Shown here: positions 21,985 through 32,374 of the stretch, one piece after another
Numbering within the stretch: position 1 is the stretch's first letter
Layout: the number at the start of each line of letters is the position of its first letter
Assembly (NCBI GenBank): GCA_037447655.1
Contig: JBBHKE010001469.1
Span: 29,575 to 93,574 of the forward strand
Length of the DNA: 64,000 nt
Direction of reading: 5' to 3'
Origin: Zygnema cylindricum
Taxonomy: Eukaryota; Streptophyta; Zygnematophyceae; Zygnematales; Zygnemataceae
Notes under the pieces: generated by a model
The model's database searches: none
What the model was told of the DNA's origin: nothing
What the model saw: only the letters and a program-made list of their open reading frames with translations
Program-made: the position numbers and the translations under genes

Positions 21985-22469
21985 TGTTACAATAAACCAC
22001 AATATGATAAAAGAAAGAATGAATGAAGTGCGGAAGCAAGGGACTGCAAGACGAGAGCACTCCAGCAAAAGACAAATATATTTCACCGGAAGTTTTTCCC
22101 CTCTTACAAAAAGATTACTTTTCCCCTAAACGATTAAGTCCTAAATACTCTAAATTCCTACCAAAGGTTTTACTCTATTGCACGTCGTACAAAAGTACGC
22201 TTGCGAACCAACTAACACAAAGTACCAACAAAGCGAAAATACTATACGCGGTACTATACGCAAATATGAGACCGCCGTACATAAATATAAGGTACCAAAC
22301 GAAAACATACGACTACCGTACGAATCTAAAGTACTACGCACGCAAAACTAAACCAAACTATATTTAAGACAAACCAATCATATCACGCCAAACTACGTCA
22401 CACGCTAACTACATAAACTAAAGTACGGCGCTCAACAAATTGAGACGCCGTTTCATAATGAATCTAACA
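21985..22469 (-). repeat. 5' LTR of element D
   Basis: 485 bp, minus strand TGTTAGATTCATTATG ... TTTATTGTAACA. Its outer end matches the remnant at 1460-1587. Confidence 0.85.
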
Positions 22470-22508
22470 TCAATAATATTTTTTTGCATCGAAATAGTCT
22501 ATCGGTAA

Positions 22509-22652
22509 CATGTCGTTCCCCAAGTGTAATTGCATGTCGTTCCCCAAGTGTAATTACATGTCGTTCCCGAAGTGTAATTACATGTCGTTCCCCAAGTGTA
22601 ATTACATGTCGTTCCCGAAGTGTGATTACATGTCGTTCCCCAAGTGTAATTA
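22509..22652 (+). repeat. Six tandem 24-bp units (minisatellite)
   Basis: Unit CATGTCGTTCCC(C/G)AAGTGTAA plus 4 bases, six contiguous copies, nearly identical (a C/G variant alternates in units 3 and 5). No spacers, so not CRISPR. Being a multiple of three it encodes an 8-residue repeat in one frame, without other coding evidence. Confidence 0.95.
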
Positions 22653-22704
22653 GAATGTGTGTGTTGTCTATATCACCAACACAATTTGGTAACTCATTTT
22701 TTCC

Positions 22705-22911
22705 TCAAAAAAATCCTTTGTGACTTTGCAATTCTTCCTCCGTTGGCCATCGAATCCAATGGCATAGCTTTTCAACAATCGCCTCCATGACCTTCCAAAA
22801 AACTTCACACACAAATGAGATTCCTACACCAAACTCAAGTGAAGTACGTATCGATCCTCCCTGGTGCCCCAATTTGTTCAATGCAATTAAAATATGTTTT
22901 TCCACACTCAA
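22705..22911 (-). pseudogene. PIF/Harbinger (HARBI1-type) transposase fragment
   Basis: A 68-codon minus-strand frame reads like the N-terminal helix-turn-helix region of Harbinger nucleases: SVEKHILIALNKLGHQG, a GVG...V segment, then WIRWPTEEEL, the conserved IRWPT block. The DDE catalytic part is absent and a stop precedes the first codon. Element B inserted about 57 bp upstream of it, so the rest may lie beyond B (30579-30940, also minus strand). Confidence 0.6.
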
Positions 22912-23274
22912 CTATTTGTTAGGTGTGTTTTGGAGGACTGGGGGAGGGGAGGTGTTCAACTCATTTTTGTTGAAATAAGTTGTTTTTGTATTTTCTAGGT
23001 CTAAAATAAATTAGCGGAAACATATATAGAATATGATGGCAGCTTGCCTCCATCTCTTCTCTCTTTCCCCCATACTTATTGTAGTCACTGAAGGAGAGAG
23101 AGAGCGATGGAGCCATGGCTGCTTCAGCTCCATAGGAAGGACTAAAGAGTGACTTAAGTCACTCTCAAAAAAAGGTTGAGTCCGGCAGGACTCGAACCCC
23201 CGACCGGTAGAGCACGGCGTAGCCGTTAGCTCTAACCAGTCTGTCGTAGAAGTCCGTTAGATGATATACGGTTT

Positions 23275-24516
23275 TGTTGATATTTGAGTATTTTATAGGT
23301 CTGTATTAGGATAGAAAAAGAGCTGAGGCGGTGTGCCTCTAACTCCCCTTTCCAAGCCCCCATACTTGTTGTAGTCACTGAAGGCTGGATAGGGAGCTAG
23401 AGCCATGGCTGCCTAGGCTCTCTAGAGAAGACAGGGGGTAAATTAGGTAGACTTACCAAAAGTTAGTTGACGGACCCAGGAATTTATCCTGGTACCTACC
23501 GTCCGTCAATCCTCAGTAGCCGTTAGCTCTAGCCGTTATGTCTAGAACAGATATTACAATATATAGGGTTTGACAAATATATAAATCGTCATATGTAGAT
23601 TAATCCGTTTAACGGCTAATAGATACTTAGTACATAGATACAGTTTAATTTAGTACGAAGTACGGAATGGGGGCAGAACGGATACCGCGCATTTGTTTCG
23701 ATAGCAAAACAAATACCGCGCATTTGTTTCGACAGCGAAACAAATACCGCGCATTTGTTTCGATAGCGAAACAAATACCGCGCGTCGAATTTCAACGGTT
23801 AGGATTGTAGCCGATTTTGATCGGACGGCCACGATAGGTGCCGCGATCACGGAACATGTACTTTTGGCGTTTTTGAGCCATCGCCACGTAATGTGACACG
23901 TGGCGCGACAATGTTGGATTGCGGCGACTCCGGAGATTGCGGAAACAAATCCAGCTATGACACGTGTCGACAATTTGGCCATGTTGTACAATGGCCGTAC
24001 AAAAAGTACACCGGCACCTGTACTTTTATGTACGACACAGTAATTTGATTGGTGCCGTACTTCAGTAGATAGAGTTTTAGAGGGGGAATATGACTTAGGA
24101 AATTTTGGGTAGATAGCTGTCTCTCCCAGAGAGCACCTTGTATAAATGGCTAACTTTGGGCAGCCATAACTATCAATTTACTTGACCATTTTCAGTGATT
24201 CTTTTTGCTGCGGACTCAGGGGAGTTCAGGCTACACAGGGGTGTAGTCGGTCAGAGTTTTTGTCTGCCAGGGTGGCTGCATTTCCAAGGGAAAGTCAAAG
24301 TGGGTGAATGTGTCCAAATCTCATATTCTAACTTTGCATTCTGTGGTGGAACTGAGCACACAAAAAGTGTTATTTCACAGGGGTGAATCTATATTGGGGT
24401 TCTCACTGTCAAGGGGTCAGTCACTTGGGTTTATATTAACTTGGAGTCGGCACTATCTAGATTAGCTTCTTTTGGATCTGCATACTCTGAGGGCCAATGG
24501 AGGTCTCAGAGTTTCA
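23275..24516 (+). mobile_element. Solo LTR (1242 bp) inserted in the 5' LTR of element B
   Basis: Starts TGTTGATATTTG and ends AGAGTTTCA, related to the A/B/C LTRs but longer and more diverged. GGTTT flanks both sides (23270-23274 and 24517-24521), while the intact 3' LTR of B has a single GGTTT at that spot. It is a product of LTR-LTR recombination after insertion. It has a TATA box at 24141-24148 and contains the 31-bp minisatellite. Confidence 0.95.
23683..23784 (+). repeat. 31-bp tandem repeat of palindromic units in the solo LTR
   Basis: Three full units plus 9 bp. Each unit contains ATTTGTTTCG, a 4-nt loop and CGAAACAAAT, so every unit is itself a short hairpin. The related LTRs carry only a single degenerate copy of this motif. 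Confidence 0.9.
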
Positions 24517-25221
24517 GGTTTCATTTATATTTAAACTATTGTATTATACTGAAATGATTTAACTGACATATGGACGAAACGAACATAAAACTTGTTAAGG
24601 TTTAGTGCGAACGTCATTTCGCAAGAAACAAATGAAACGGACATTTGTTTTAAACGGTCGACATTTAATGTCGGATTTAATCCGACGGCGCATGTCATCG
24701 CCGAGATCGCGGAATGGTCATTTTGGATTTTATGGACGTGGCATGACGTGGCGCCGCGTGGAAGGATGACACTCGGTCGCGAGAATTCCGGAGAATATAC
24801 AAACGAGTGGAAAAATGACACGCGTTCACTCGGTAGCCTTGTCGTACACAGGCTGTACAGAAAGGACATCGGCCGTAGTACCTTTCTGTACTTTACAGTA
24901 ATATGATTGGTTTGTACTTTAGTATATAGGGGTTGTGAGAGAGATTTAGGACTTAGGAAATTTTGGTAGATAGACACCTCTCTCTTTAAGAGAGCTTTGT
25001 ATAAATTGACATTTTTTGTCGGCTCATAACTTAATGGCTGGTTGGCCGTTTTCAGTGATTCTTTTTGCTACGCACTCAGGGGAGTCCTGGCTACACAAGG
25101 GTGCAGTCAAATTGTCAGTTTGCCTTCTTCGGCAGCAGTGGTTGTGGCTTAAAGTGGGTTAGTTAAATACTATCTAGAGGCTTCCTGTATTCTGTGGTCC
25201 AATGGAGGACACATAATAGCA

Positions 25222-25236
25222 GGTTATAGGCCCACC
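25222..25236 (+). promoter_or_regulatory. Primer-binding site of element B (half-tRNA type, one mutation)
   Basis: GGTTATAGGCCCACC directly after the LTR. Same as in A and C except G to A, which also destroys the in-frame ATG. Confidence 0.75.
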
Positions 25237-25243
25237 CTCTAGT

Positions 25244-28200
25244 GTGCCCACCTTCAATGGATCTGGGTTCATCTATTGGAAAGCCATGATGATGGGAGCT
25301 TTGTGTGAAAAACGATACTGGGGTATCGTCAGTGGACAAGTGAAACGTCCACCTTCGAGAACTCCACCACGATTTGGGGGAGTAAGGTTTCCTGCAACAA
25401 CGGCTGCCTCAGCGGAGGAGGCAGATTATGGGGACAGCAGTGTGTCTGAAAAGGGGAAAGGGAAGGAGACACCCCTCACTCCTATTGCCAAAGTATCGGG
25501 AGCGGCGACCGTGAAGACCGTGGAGAACGATACTCAAATGTGGGAGGATGTAAACATGTCTGCCAAGAACTTCATTATAAGGCACCTCACTCAAGGTTTA
25601 GCCCCTCCTCATCTTCACATATACAAGGCCGAGAAGTTCTGGGTGAGTTAGGTGGAGATTTATAGAGTTGGAACTATTCAGGGGCTCCAGTTGGCTAAGC
25701 AAAAGCTAGTGAGTTACACTTACAAAGAAGGAAAGATGTTAGATTACTGTAATGATCTTTCTTGTTTGTATATACAAATGGAAAGTGCCGGGTGGATAGG
25801 TACAATGAAAATGAAAGTTAACACCCTTATCATGAAATTACTAGATGAGTTCGAAAACATAGTGTACCGAGTACAGGTAATGCTTGATAGTTCATGGAAA
25901 TGGAACACAGTAGTCAGGATGATACTTGTGCAGGAAAACACAATGGAGATTAGGAGAGGAGGAAAGAGCATTCAAGCTCTAGCAGCAGGAGGGGACCGAT
26001 GGGGGAAGGACCCGAAGAAACCTTATAGAGGGGAAAAAAATCATTCTGGGGGACAAAGGCCCCCAAAGGGTCTTTGTCATTATTGCAAAAAGCCGGGACA
26101 CTTTATCGCACATTGTGTCAAGCTATCAGAGCTGAGGCTCCAAGAGCACCGTGGAGGGGGTTCTATCGGAGGTAAGAAAAATGCACTTGTGGTTACAAAA
26201 GTGTCAGGAGAAACCGAGGATGAGTCTTCTGAGGAGGATGGGGAGCTTCTTCTTAACGAGAGTGTGGCAGAGAAGGAGATTCCTCGGAGGCAGAAATGTG
26301 CTCTTGGAGCAATCCGGGAAGCTCCACAGGAAGGATGGATCATTGACTCAGGTGCATCCATGCATATGTGTCGTGATAAAGAACTCTTCACTAAGTTAAG
26401 AAAGATTCCTACTGTAGAGATAGAGTATGGGGATGGGAGAGTGGTTACTACAGATCTAGTGGGATCAGTAGATATGAAACTCTTAGTGGAGGGTAAGACT
26501 TCTATACTTACATTCTCAGATGTACTTTACATTCCTCATCCAAGTAAAAATCTTGTCTCTACGTCTGTGTTAGATGACAAAGAGTTTGATACCTTCACTA
26601 GAAAGGGAGTCTTTACAGCTAAGTATGGGGATGAAGTTTACTTCATAGCAGATAAGAGTAGCCAAGGAATGTTTAAGCTTAACCTGAGTAATGAAAAGAA
26701 GAATGTTTACTATGTTGGTGTTCTTAAGGTGATGATTTGGCATAAGCGGTTGGGGCATGTGCATTTTGATAGGTTAAAAGAAATGAAAAAGCTTGGGGTA
26801 GTAGATGGTATTCAATTTGGGGATAATGAAATGATGGTTGATTGTAGTGGTTGTGCTCAAGGTAAGGCTCAAAAACTTCCCTTTCCCAAATCCGCCACAT
26901 ATAGAGGTGAGAAAGTGTTAGATTTGGTCCACACAGATATTTGGGGACATGCAAAAGTACCTTCGGTTGGAGGAAAGAGGTTTATGATGACAATAACTCA
27001 TGACTGGTCTAGATACTCTAGAGTCTACTTTCTGAAAACAAAGTCTGAAGCATCAACTTACTTCAAAGAATATAAAGCTTGGAGTGAGAAGTTGCATGAA
27101 ACCCCCATTAGGAGGATAAGGAGTTATAATGGGGGGGAATATACTTCTAACGAGTTTGAGGAAAATCTGAGAGATGAGGGAGTGCATCACCAGAAAATTG
27201 TACCATATAACCCGGAACAAAATGGGGTAGCTGAGAGGTTGAATCGAACACTAGGAGATAGTGTACGCAATATGTTGGCCGACAAGAAAATAGGAAAGAG
27301 ATTTTGGGCAGAAGCAATGAATTGTGCCAACTACATTAAGAATAGGGTCCTTACCTCAGCTGTAAAGGGAGTGACACCTTATGAGAGATGGGTCGGAAGG
27401 AAACCAGATATTTCACACCTTAAAGTATTTGGTAGCCAAGTTTACAGTCTTAACACGGATAGGAAAACTGGAAACTAGATGCTAAGGGAAAACCTGGATA
27501 CTATGTGGGATATGATGAGGATGTTAAGGGATATAGAGTCTATGACTTAGCAAAGAAAGATATCATTCTGGTAAAACATTTAGTTGTCATGGATGAAGGG
27601 AAGTCATTTGAACCCTTCAAATATACAAAGAAGATAAGGATCAGATTTGAGTCCGAAAGTGAGGAGAACTCGGTCGTTCCCGAAAGGGACATGGGTGAAA
27701 CCGTGATTACAGATTCAGGGGAGATCCAAGATACAGGAGACTCACCGGAAACCTCACATACTCCTATGGACTTAGAGGAGATAGAACAAGCGGGACAAAA
27801 CCGGTTTCCATGGACAGAGGAGCCGATGAGACAGTGAGAAGAAATCCAAGACTTCCATCCTTTCTTGCTTCCGAGTTTGAGGGAGGAAGGAGGAGCAGCA
27901 AAATATTACAAGAAAAACAAGTCGATCATAAGGTAACTAAGCTATCTCACCCTGATGAGCCTCAGTCTTACTCGGAGGCAGGGAATAGTCCAGAGAAAGA
28001 AAGATGGATTAGAGCTATAAATGATGAGATGGCTTCTATCATGGAAGCAAATACTTGGGAACTAGCAGATTGTCCTCCAGACAGAAAACCTATTGGGTGT
28101 AAATGGGTATTTAAACTAAAACTGAACCTAGATAATACCATTGAAAGATATATACGTCTCGATTGGTAGCGAACGGGTTCACCCAAAAGGAGGGGATTGA

Positions 28201-29531
28201 CTATGAGGAGACCTTTGCTCCAGTTGTTCGGTTCCCATCAGTAAGGATTCTCCTCAGCCTTGCAGCAGCGGAAGACATGGAAATACACCAGATGGACATT
28301 AAGACTGCGTTTCTTAAAGGTGAGTTAGAGGAAGAAATTTTCATGAGACAACCCTAGGGGTTTGTGGAAGAAGGAGAAGAAAGCAAAGTCTGCCGGCTCA
28401 TAAAGTCCTTATATGGACTGAAGCAGGCTCCCCGACAGTGGAATAAGAAACTAGATGAGCTTCTTACAAGTCTAGGATATATCCGTATCAGCTCTGACCA
28501 TTCTATCTATATGTTTGAAGATGAGAATGGTGTCATTTTTATTGCAATTTTTGTGGATGATCTGCTTTTGTTGAGTAAATCCTTAGAAAAGATCAATAAG
28601 TTAAAAACAGATCTTAGAAGCAGATTTGATATGAATGATTTAGTGGAGGCAAAATATAATTTGGGGATTCAAATAGAGAGAGATAGGGGGAAGAAGATAT
28701 CAGACTTACTCAGAAAGAAGCAATAGGTAACATGCTTGAGAAATTCCAGATGGAAAATGCTAACAGTTGTTCCACTCCCATGGACTTGAAAAAAGTAAGT
28801 GATGGGAGTGTAGAAGGAGGAGTGATGATGTTAGATGATCAAATGAGTATAGAAGAGAGAGAGTTTATGAAGACTATCCCTTATAGACAAGTCGTAGGAA
28901 GTTTAATCTATTTTATAAATTGTACCAGGCCGGACATAGCGACATAGCGACAGCTGTTGGAGTACTCAGTAGGAGTCTTAATGATCCTAAGAAGAGAGAT
29001 TGGGAGGCAGCCAAAAGAGTCATGAGATATCTGGTAGGAACCAGAGAGTTATGGTTGCATATGGGAGGGGAGCACACTGACATCACTACTTGGAGTGATG
29101 CCAGTTATGGGGACGCACCTATGAGACGATGCACTTCTGGGTATGTGTTGTATGTTGGGGAAGGTGCATGCTGTTGGAGCAGTAAGCAACAAAAGGTGGT
29201 TGCTCAGTCCACTATGGAGGCTGAATACATGGCCTCTTGTTCTGCTGTGAAAGAGTTGATGTGGGTCAAGTCCTTGCTCTAAAAACTGGGGTATATGAAG
29301 GAGGGAGTGCATGAAGTGTTTAATGATAATCAAGCGGCCATAGCAATTGCAGCCAAACCAAAACATCATTTTAAGGCTAAACATATGGACATAAGATTAA
29401 GTTTTTCAAGAGAAAAAGTTGAGAATAAAATAGTGAATCTTATATATAGATCTGATGAGGAAATGGTAGCGGACATGATGACCAAACCTGTGCCCTCACC
29501 AAAGTTAAAATACTGTAGGGAAAAATGTTGA
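25244..29531 (+). pseudogene. Element B gag-pol remnant (best preserved of its family)
   Basis: Gag from 25244 to a TAG at 25649. A 608-codon frame (25652-27478) then carries the CCHC knuckle CHYCKKPGHFIAHC, protease IIDSGASMHMC, GAG-pre-integrase (HKRLGHVHFDRL), and integrase with VHTDIWG and AERLNRT. The second catalytic Asp is lost (RSYNGGEY in place of SDNGGEY). After a stop at 27476, RT follows in pieces (28163-28726) with FVDDLL, then RNase H (28732-29282; TSGYVLY, AQSTMEAEYMA) and the terminal ADMMTKPV block (29295-29531). Stops also near 27837, 28168, 28355 and 29281. Order PR-IN-RT-RH is diagnostic of copia. Confidence 0.92.
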
Positions 29532-29571
29532 TTAAAATAAAATTTAAAAATAGACTAAAAAATAAGGGGAG

Positions 29572-30578
29572 TGTTGAAATAAGTAGTTTTTGTATTTTCT
29601 AGATCTAAAATATATTAGCGAAAACATATATAGAAAATGATGGCAACCTGCCTCCATCTCTTCTCTCTTTCCCCCATACTGGTTGTAGTCACTGAAGGAG
29701 AGAGAGAGCGATGGAGCCATGGCCGCCTCAGCTCCATAGGAAGGACTAAAGAGTGATTTAAGTCACTCTCAACAAAAGGTTGAGTCCGGCAGGACTCTAA
29801 CCCCCGACCGGTAGAGCGCGGCGTAGCCGTTAGCTCTAACAAGTCTGTCGTAGAAGTCCGTTAGATGATATAGGGTTTCATTTATATTTAAACTATTGTA
29901 TTATACTGAAATGATTTAACTGACATATAGACGAAACGAACATAGAACTATTTAAGGTTTAGTGCGAACGTCATTTCGCACGAAACAAATGAAACGGACA
30001 TTTGTTTTAAACGGTCGACATTTAATGTCGGATTTAATCCGACGGCGCACGTCATCGCCAAGATCGCGGAATGGTCACTTTGGATTATATGGACGTGGCA
30101 TGACGTGGCGCCGCGTGGAAGGATGACATTCGGTCGCAAGAATTCCGGAGAATATACGAACGAGTGGAAAAATGACACACGTCCACTCAGTAGCCTTGTC
30201 GTACATAGGCCGTACAGAAAGGACATCGGCCGTAGTACCTTTCTGTACTTTACAGTAATATGATTGGTTCGTACTTTAGTAGATAGGGGTTGTGAGAGAG
30301 ATTTAGGACTTAGGAAATTTTGGTAGATAGACACCTCTCTCTTTAAGAGAGCTTTGTATAAATTGGCATTTTTTGCCGGCTCATAACTTATCGGCTGGTT
30401 GGCCGTTTTCAGTGATTCTTTTTGCTACGGACTCAGGGGAGTCCTGGCTACACAGGGGTGCAGTCAAATTGTCAGTTTGCCTTCTTGGGCAGCAGTGGTT
30501 GTGGCTTAAAGTGGGTTAGTTAAATACTATCTAGAGGCTTCCTGTATTCTATGGTCCAATGGAGGACACAGAATTGCA
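29572..30578 (+). repeat. 3' LTR of element B
   Basis: 1007 bp, TATAAATT at 30357-30364. The terminal ATGGAGGAC... stays open to the LTR end, unlike the 5' LTR. The antisense B box is mutated here (CTCTAACC). Confidence 0.9.
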
Positions 30579-30938
30579 ATATTGTAGTTCACTAACCAAG
30601 AAAATCACAGCATCCTTTATAAGGCGGAAAATTTTACAGATTCGTTTATTGCTTTAACGTTACAACTCCTCATCTGCCCGATGTGTCGACCTTAGTTCGA
30701 TATAATACAAACCATTTAAATGAGGTTGAACACTTTTTTGTCGATAGAGTGTCCTAGTTATAATGTTGGCCACCAATTTCATTATAGTCGTTTGAATTAT
30801 TTGTCGAATATGTCGGTCGTCAAATTTGGACACGAAGAACGTTTTCATGACAATTTGGATGGTTGTTATCAAGACAAGTGTGTAGTTTTGAATTATCATC
30901 ACCAAATATTGCTTCTTCTATTCCGGACCCTCCCCGAA
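30579..30938 (-). other. Flank of element B, possible Harbinger 5' remnant
   Basis: An 81-codon minus-strand frame (30660-30905) has no recognised domain. Being on the same strand and on the other side of B from the Harbinger fragment, it could be the same relic split by B. This rests on position only. Confidence 0.25.
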
Positions 30939-31365
30939 AAATTATAATGACCCAAAAAAAACCATGTAGTAGTGTCAAAATTGTGTACTAAACTAGAAAA
31001 GGAATATAGTTCAGATTGTAAGTTGTACAAACAATTATAATGAGCCAAAAACAACCATGTAGTGTCAAAACTGTGTACTGAACTGAAAAAAAGAATATAG
31101 TTCAGATTGTAAGTTGTAAGAAAGTTTTTATTTCAAAACTACGTACATTAACACAAGTGAAACTATACAATAGTGTGACAAATATGTATTAGACTGAAAA
31201 CAAGAAATTAGTTGAAGTCCTTAAATATCAAAAAGTTAAATGAGCTGCAAACTACAGACATATTGTAGAAACTGCGTACTAAATTGAAAATAGGAAAATA
31301 GTTCAGATTGTAAGTTGTAAAAAATATTTAATGAGCGGAAAGCTACATAGAAATAATGTGTTAAA
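30939..31365 (+). repeat. Degenerate tandem array of about 90-bp units, split by element C
   Basis: Four to five units share TGAGC(C/T)..AA.AAC.ACATAGTA and TAGTTCAGATTGTAAGTTGTA. The last unit is broken at 31365 and resumes at 37718 (AGGAAAATAATTCAGATTGTG, then a further TTAAATGAGCTAAAAACTAC). Confidence 0.8.
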
Positions 31366-32374
31366 TGTTGAAATTATTATATTTATATGGTATTTTCAAG
31401 GTCTAAATAGTTCAATACAAATATGAAAAGAAAAAGGCGGACAACCTGCCTCCACCTTCTCTCTCTACCCACAATACTTGTTGTAGTCAATGAGGGATAG
31501 AGAGGGTGGTTGAGCCATGGCTATCCAAGTTCAGCAGGAAGGACTAAATAGTGACTTATGTCACTCTGAACAAAAGGTTGAATCTAGCAAGACTCAAACC
31601 TCCGACCGGCAGAGCGCGGCTTAGCCGTTAGCTCTAACCAGTCTATGGAAGAAGTTTGTTAGGATACATTAGGTTTGATAATTATTTAAACAATGATCAC
31701 ACCATGAATTCGATTAACGGGATGACAGGTTAAAGAACATAGAACCAAGTGTTATATAGTGCGAGCATTATCTCGCACGAAACAAATGAATTGGACATTT
31801 GTTTCGACGGCCAATATTGAATGTCGATTTGTGATCCGACGGCACATATCGTTGCCGAAATTGCGGAGTGGTCATCTTAGCAGTTTGTGGACGTGGCGTG
31901 ACCTGACAACACGTGGAGAGATAACATTCGGTTGCGGGAATTTTGGAGAACAGAAGGACGAGCTAAAAGTGGACACGGGTCCACTCAATGGCCATGCCGT
32001 ACACAGGCCGAACAGAAATTACATCAGTCGTAGTACCTTTCTGTACCCTACTCTCATTTTATTGGTTTGTACGTCAGTAGATAGGAGTTGTGAGAGGGGT
32101 TTAGGACTTAGAGAATTTGGTAGGAAGTAACCTCTCTCCCATTAAGAGTTTGTATAAACTTGGCATCTTTGCCACCTCATAATTAATCAGTTGGTTGTCT
32201 GTTTTTAGTGATTTTTTTTCCTACGGACACAGGGGAGTCCACGCTACATAGAGGTGCACACAAACTTTCATTTTGCCTTCTTGGGCAGCAGTGGTTGTGG
32301 CTTGAAGTGGGTTGGTTAAACACTATCTAGAGGCTTCTTGGATTCTGTAGTCCAATGGAGGACACAGAAATTGA
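31366..32374 (+). repeat. 5' LTR of element C
   Basis: TATAAACT at 32153-32160. The final bases are TTGA rather than TTCA. An ATG at 32355 near the LTR end is in frame with gag and runs open through the PBS. The antisense tRNA-like block (about 31572-31655) has a mutated B box. Confidence 0.88.

Larger units (their letters stand above)
17391..22469 (-). mobile_element. Ty1/copia element D (second family), 3'-truncated
   Basis: Minus-strand element: LTR 21985-22469, PBS 21971-21982, gag 21596-21066, zinc knuckles and protease 20731-20138, integrase 19954-18668, RT 18535-17426. It ends abruptly within RNase H after the WSS...STES stretch at about 17391, fused to element A. No 3' LTR. It is unlike A/B/C in Gag (two zinc knuckles plus an RGG-rich stretch), LTR length (485 bp) and PBS. 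Confidence 0.9.
22968..25221 (+). repeat. 5' LTR of element B, split by a solo LTR
   Basis: LTR parts 22968-23274 and 24522-25221. TATAAATT at 25000-25007. The antisense tRNA-like block keeps an exact B box (minus strand of 23188-23198). Confidence 0.9.
22968..30578 (+). mobile_element. Ty1/copia element B, both LTRs present, 5' LTR interrupted
   Basis: 5' LTR 22968-25221 (1007 bp after removing the 1242-bp solo LTR and one TSD), internal 25222-29571, 3' LTR 29572-30578 (1007 bp). Flanks ATTTT (22963-22967) and ATATT (30579-30583) fit a 5-bp target duplication with one change. A polypurine tract (AAATAAGGGGAG) precedes the 3' LTR. The two LTRs differ at about 12 sites in about 285 bp compared by eye (about 4%), so the insertion is not recent. 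Confidence 0.92.

Noticed and set aside
22509-22652. CRISPR-like array
   Set aside because: Units are contiguous without spacers, in a plant-type genome; it is a minisatellite.
29572-30578. Independent SINE insertions in each LTR
   Set aside because: The tRNA-like block is at the same place in all A/B/C LTRs, so it was inherited with the LTR rather than inserted separately.
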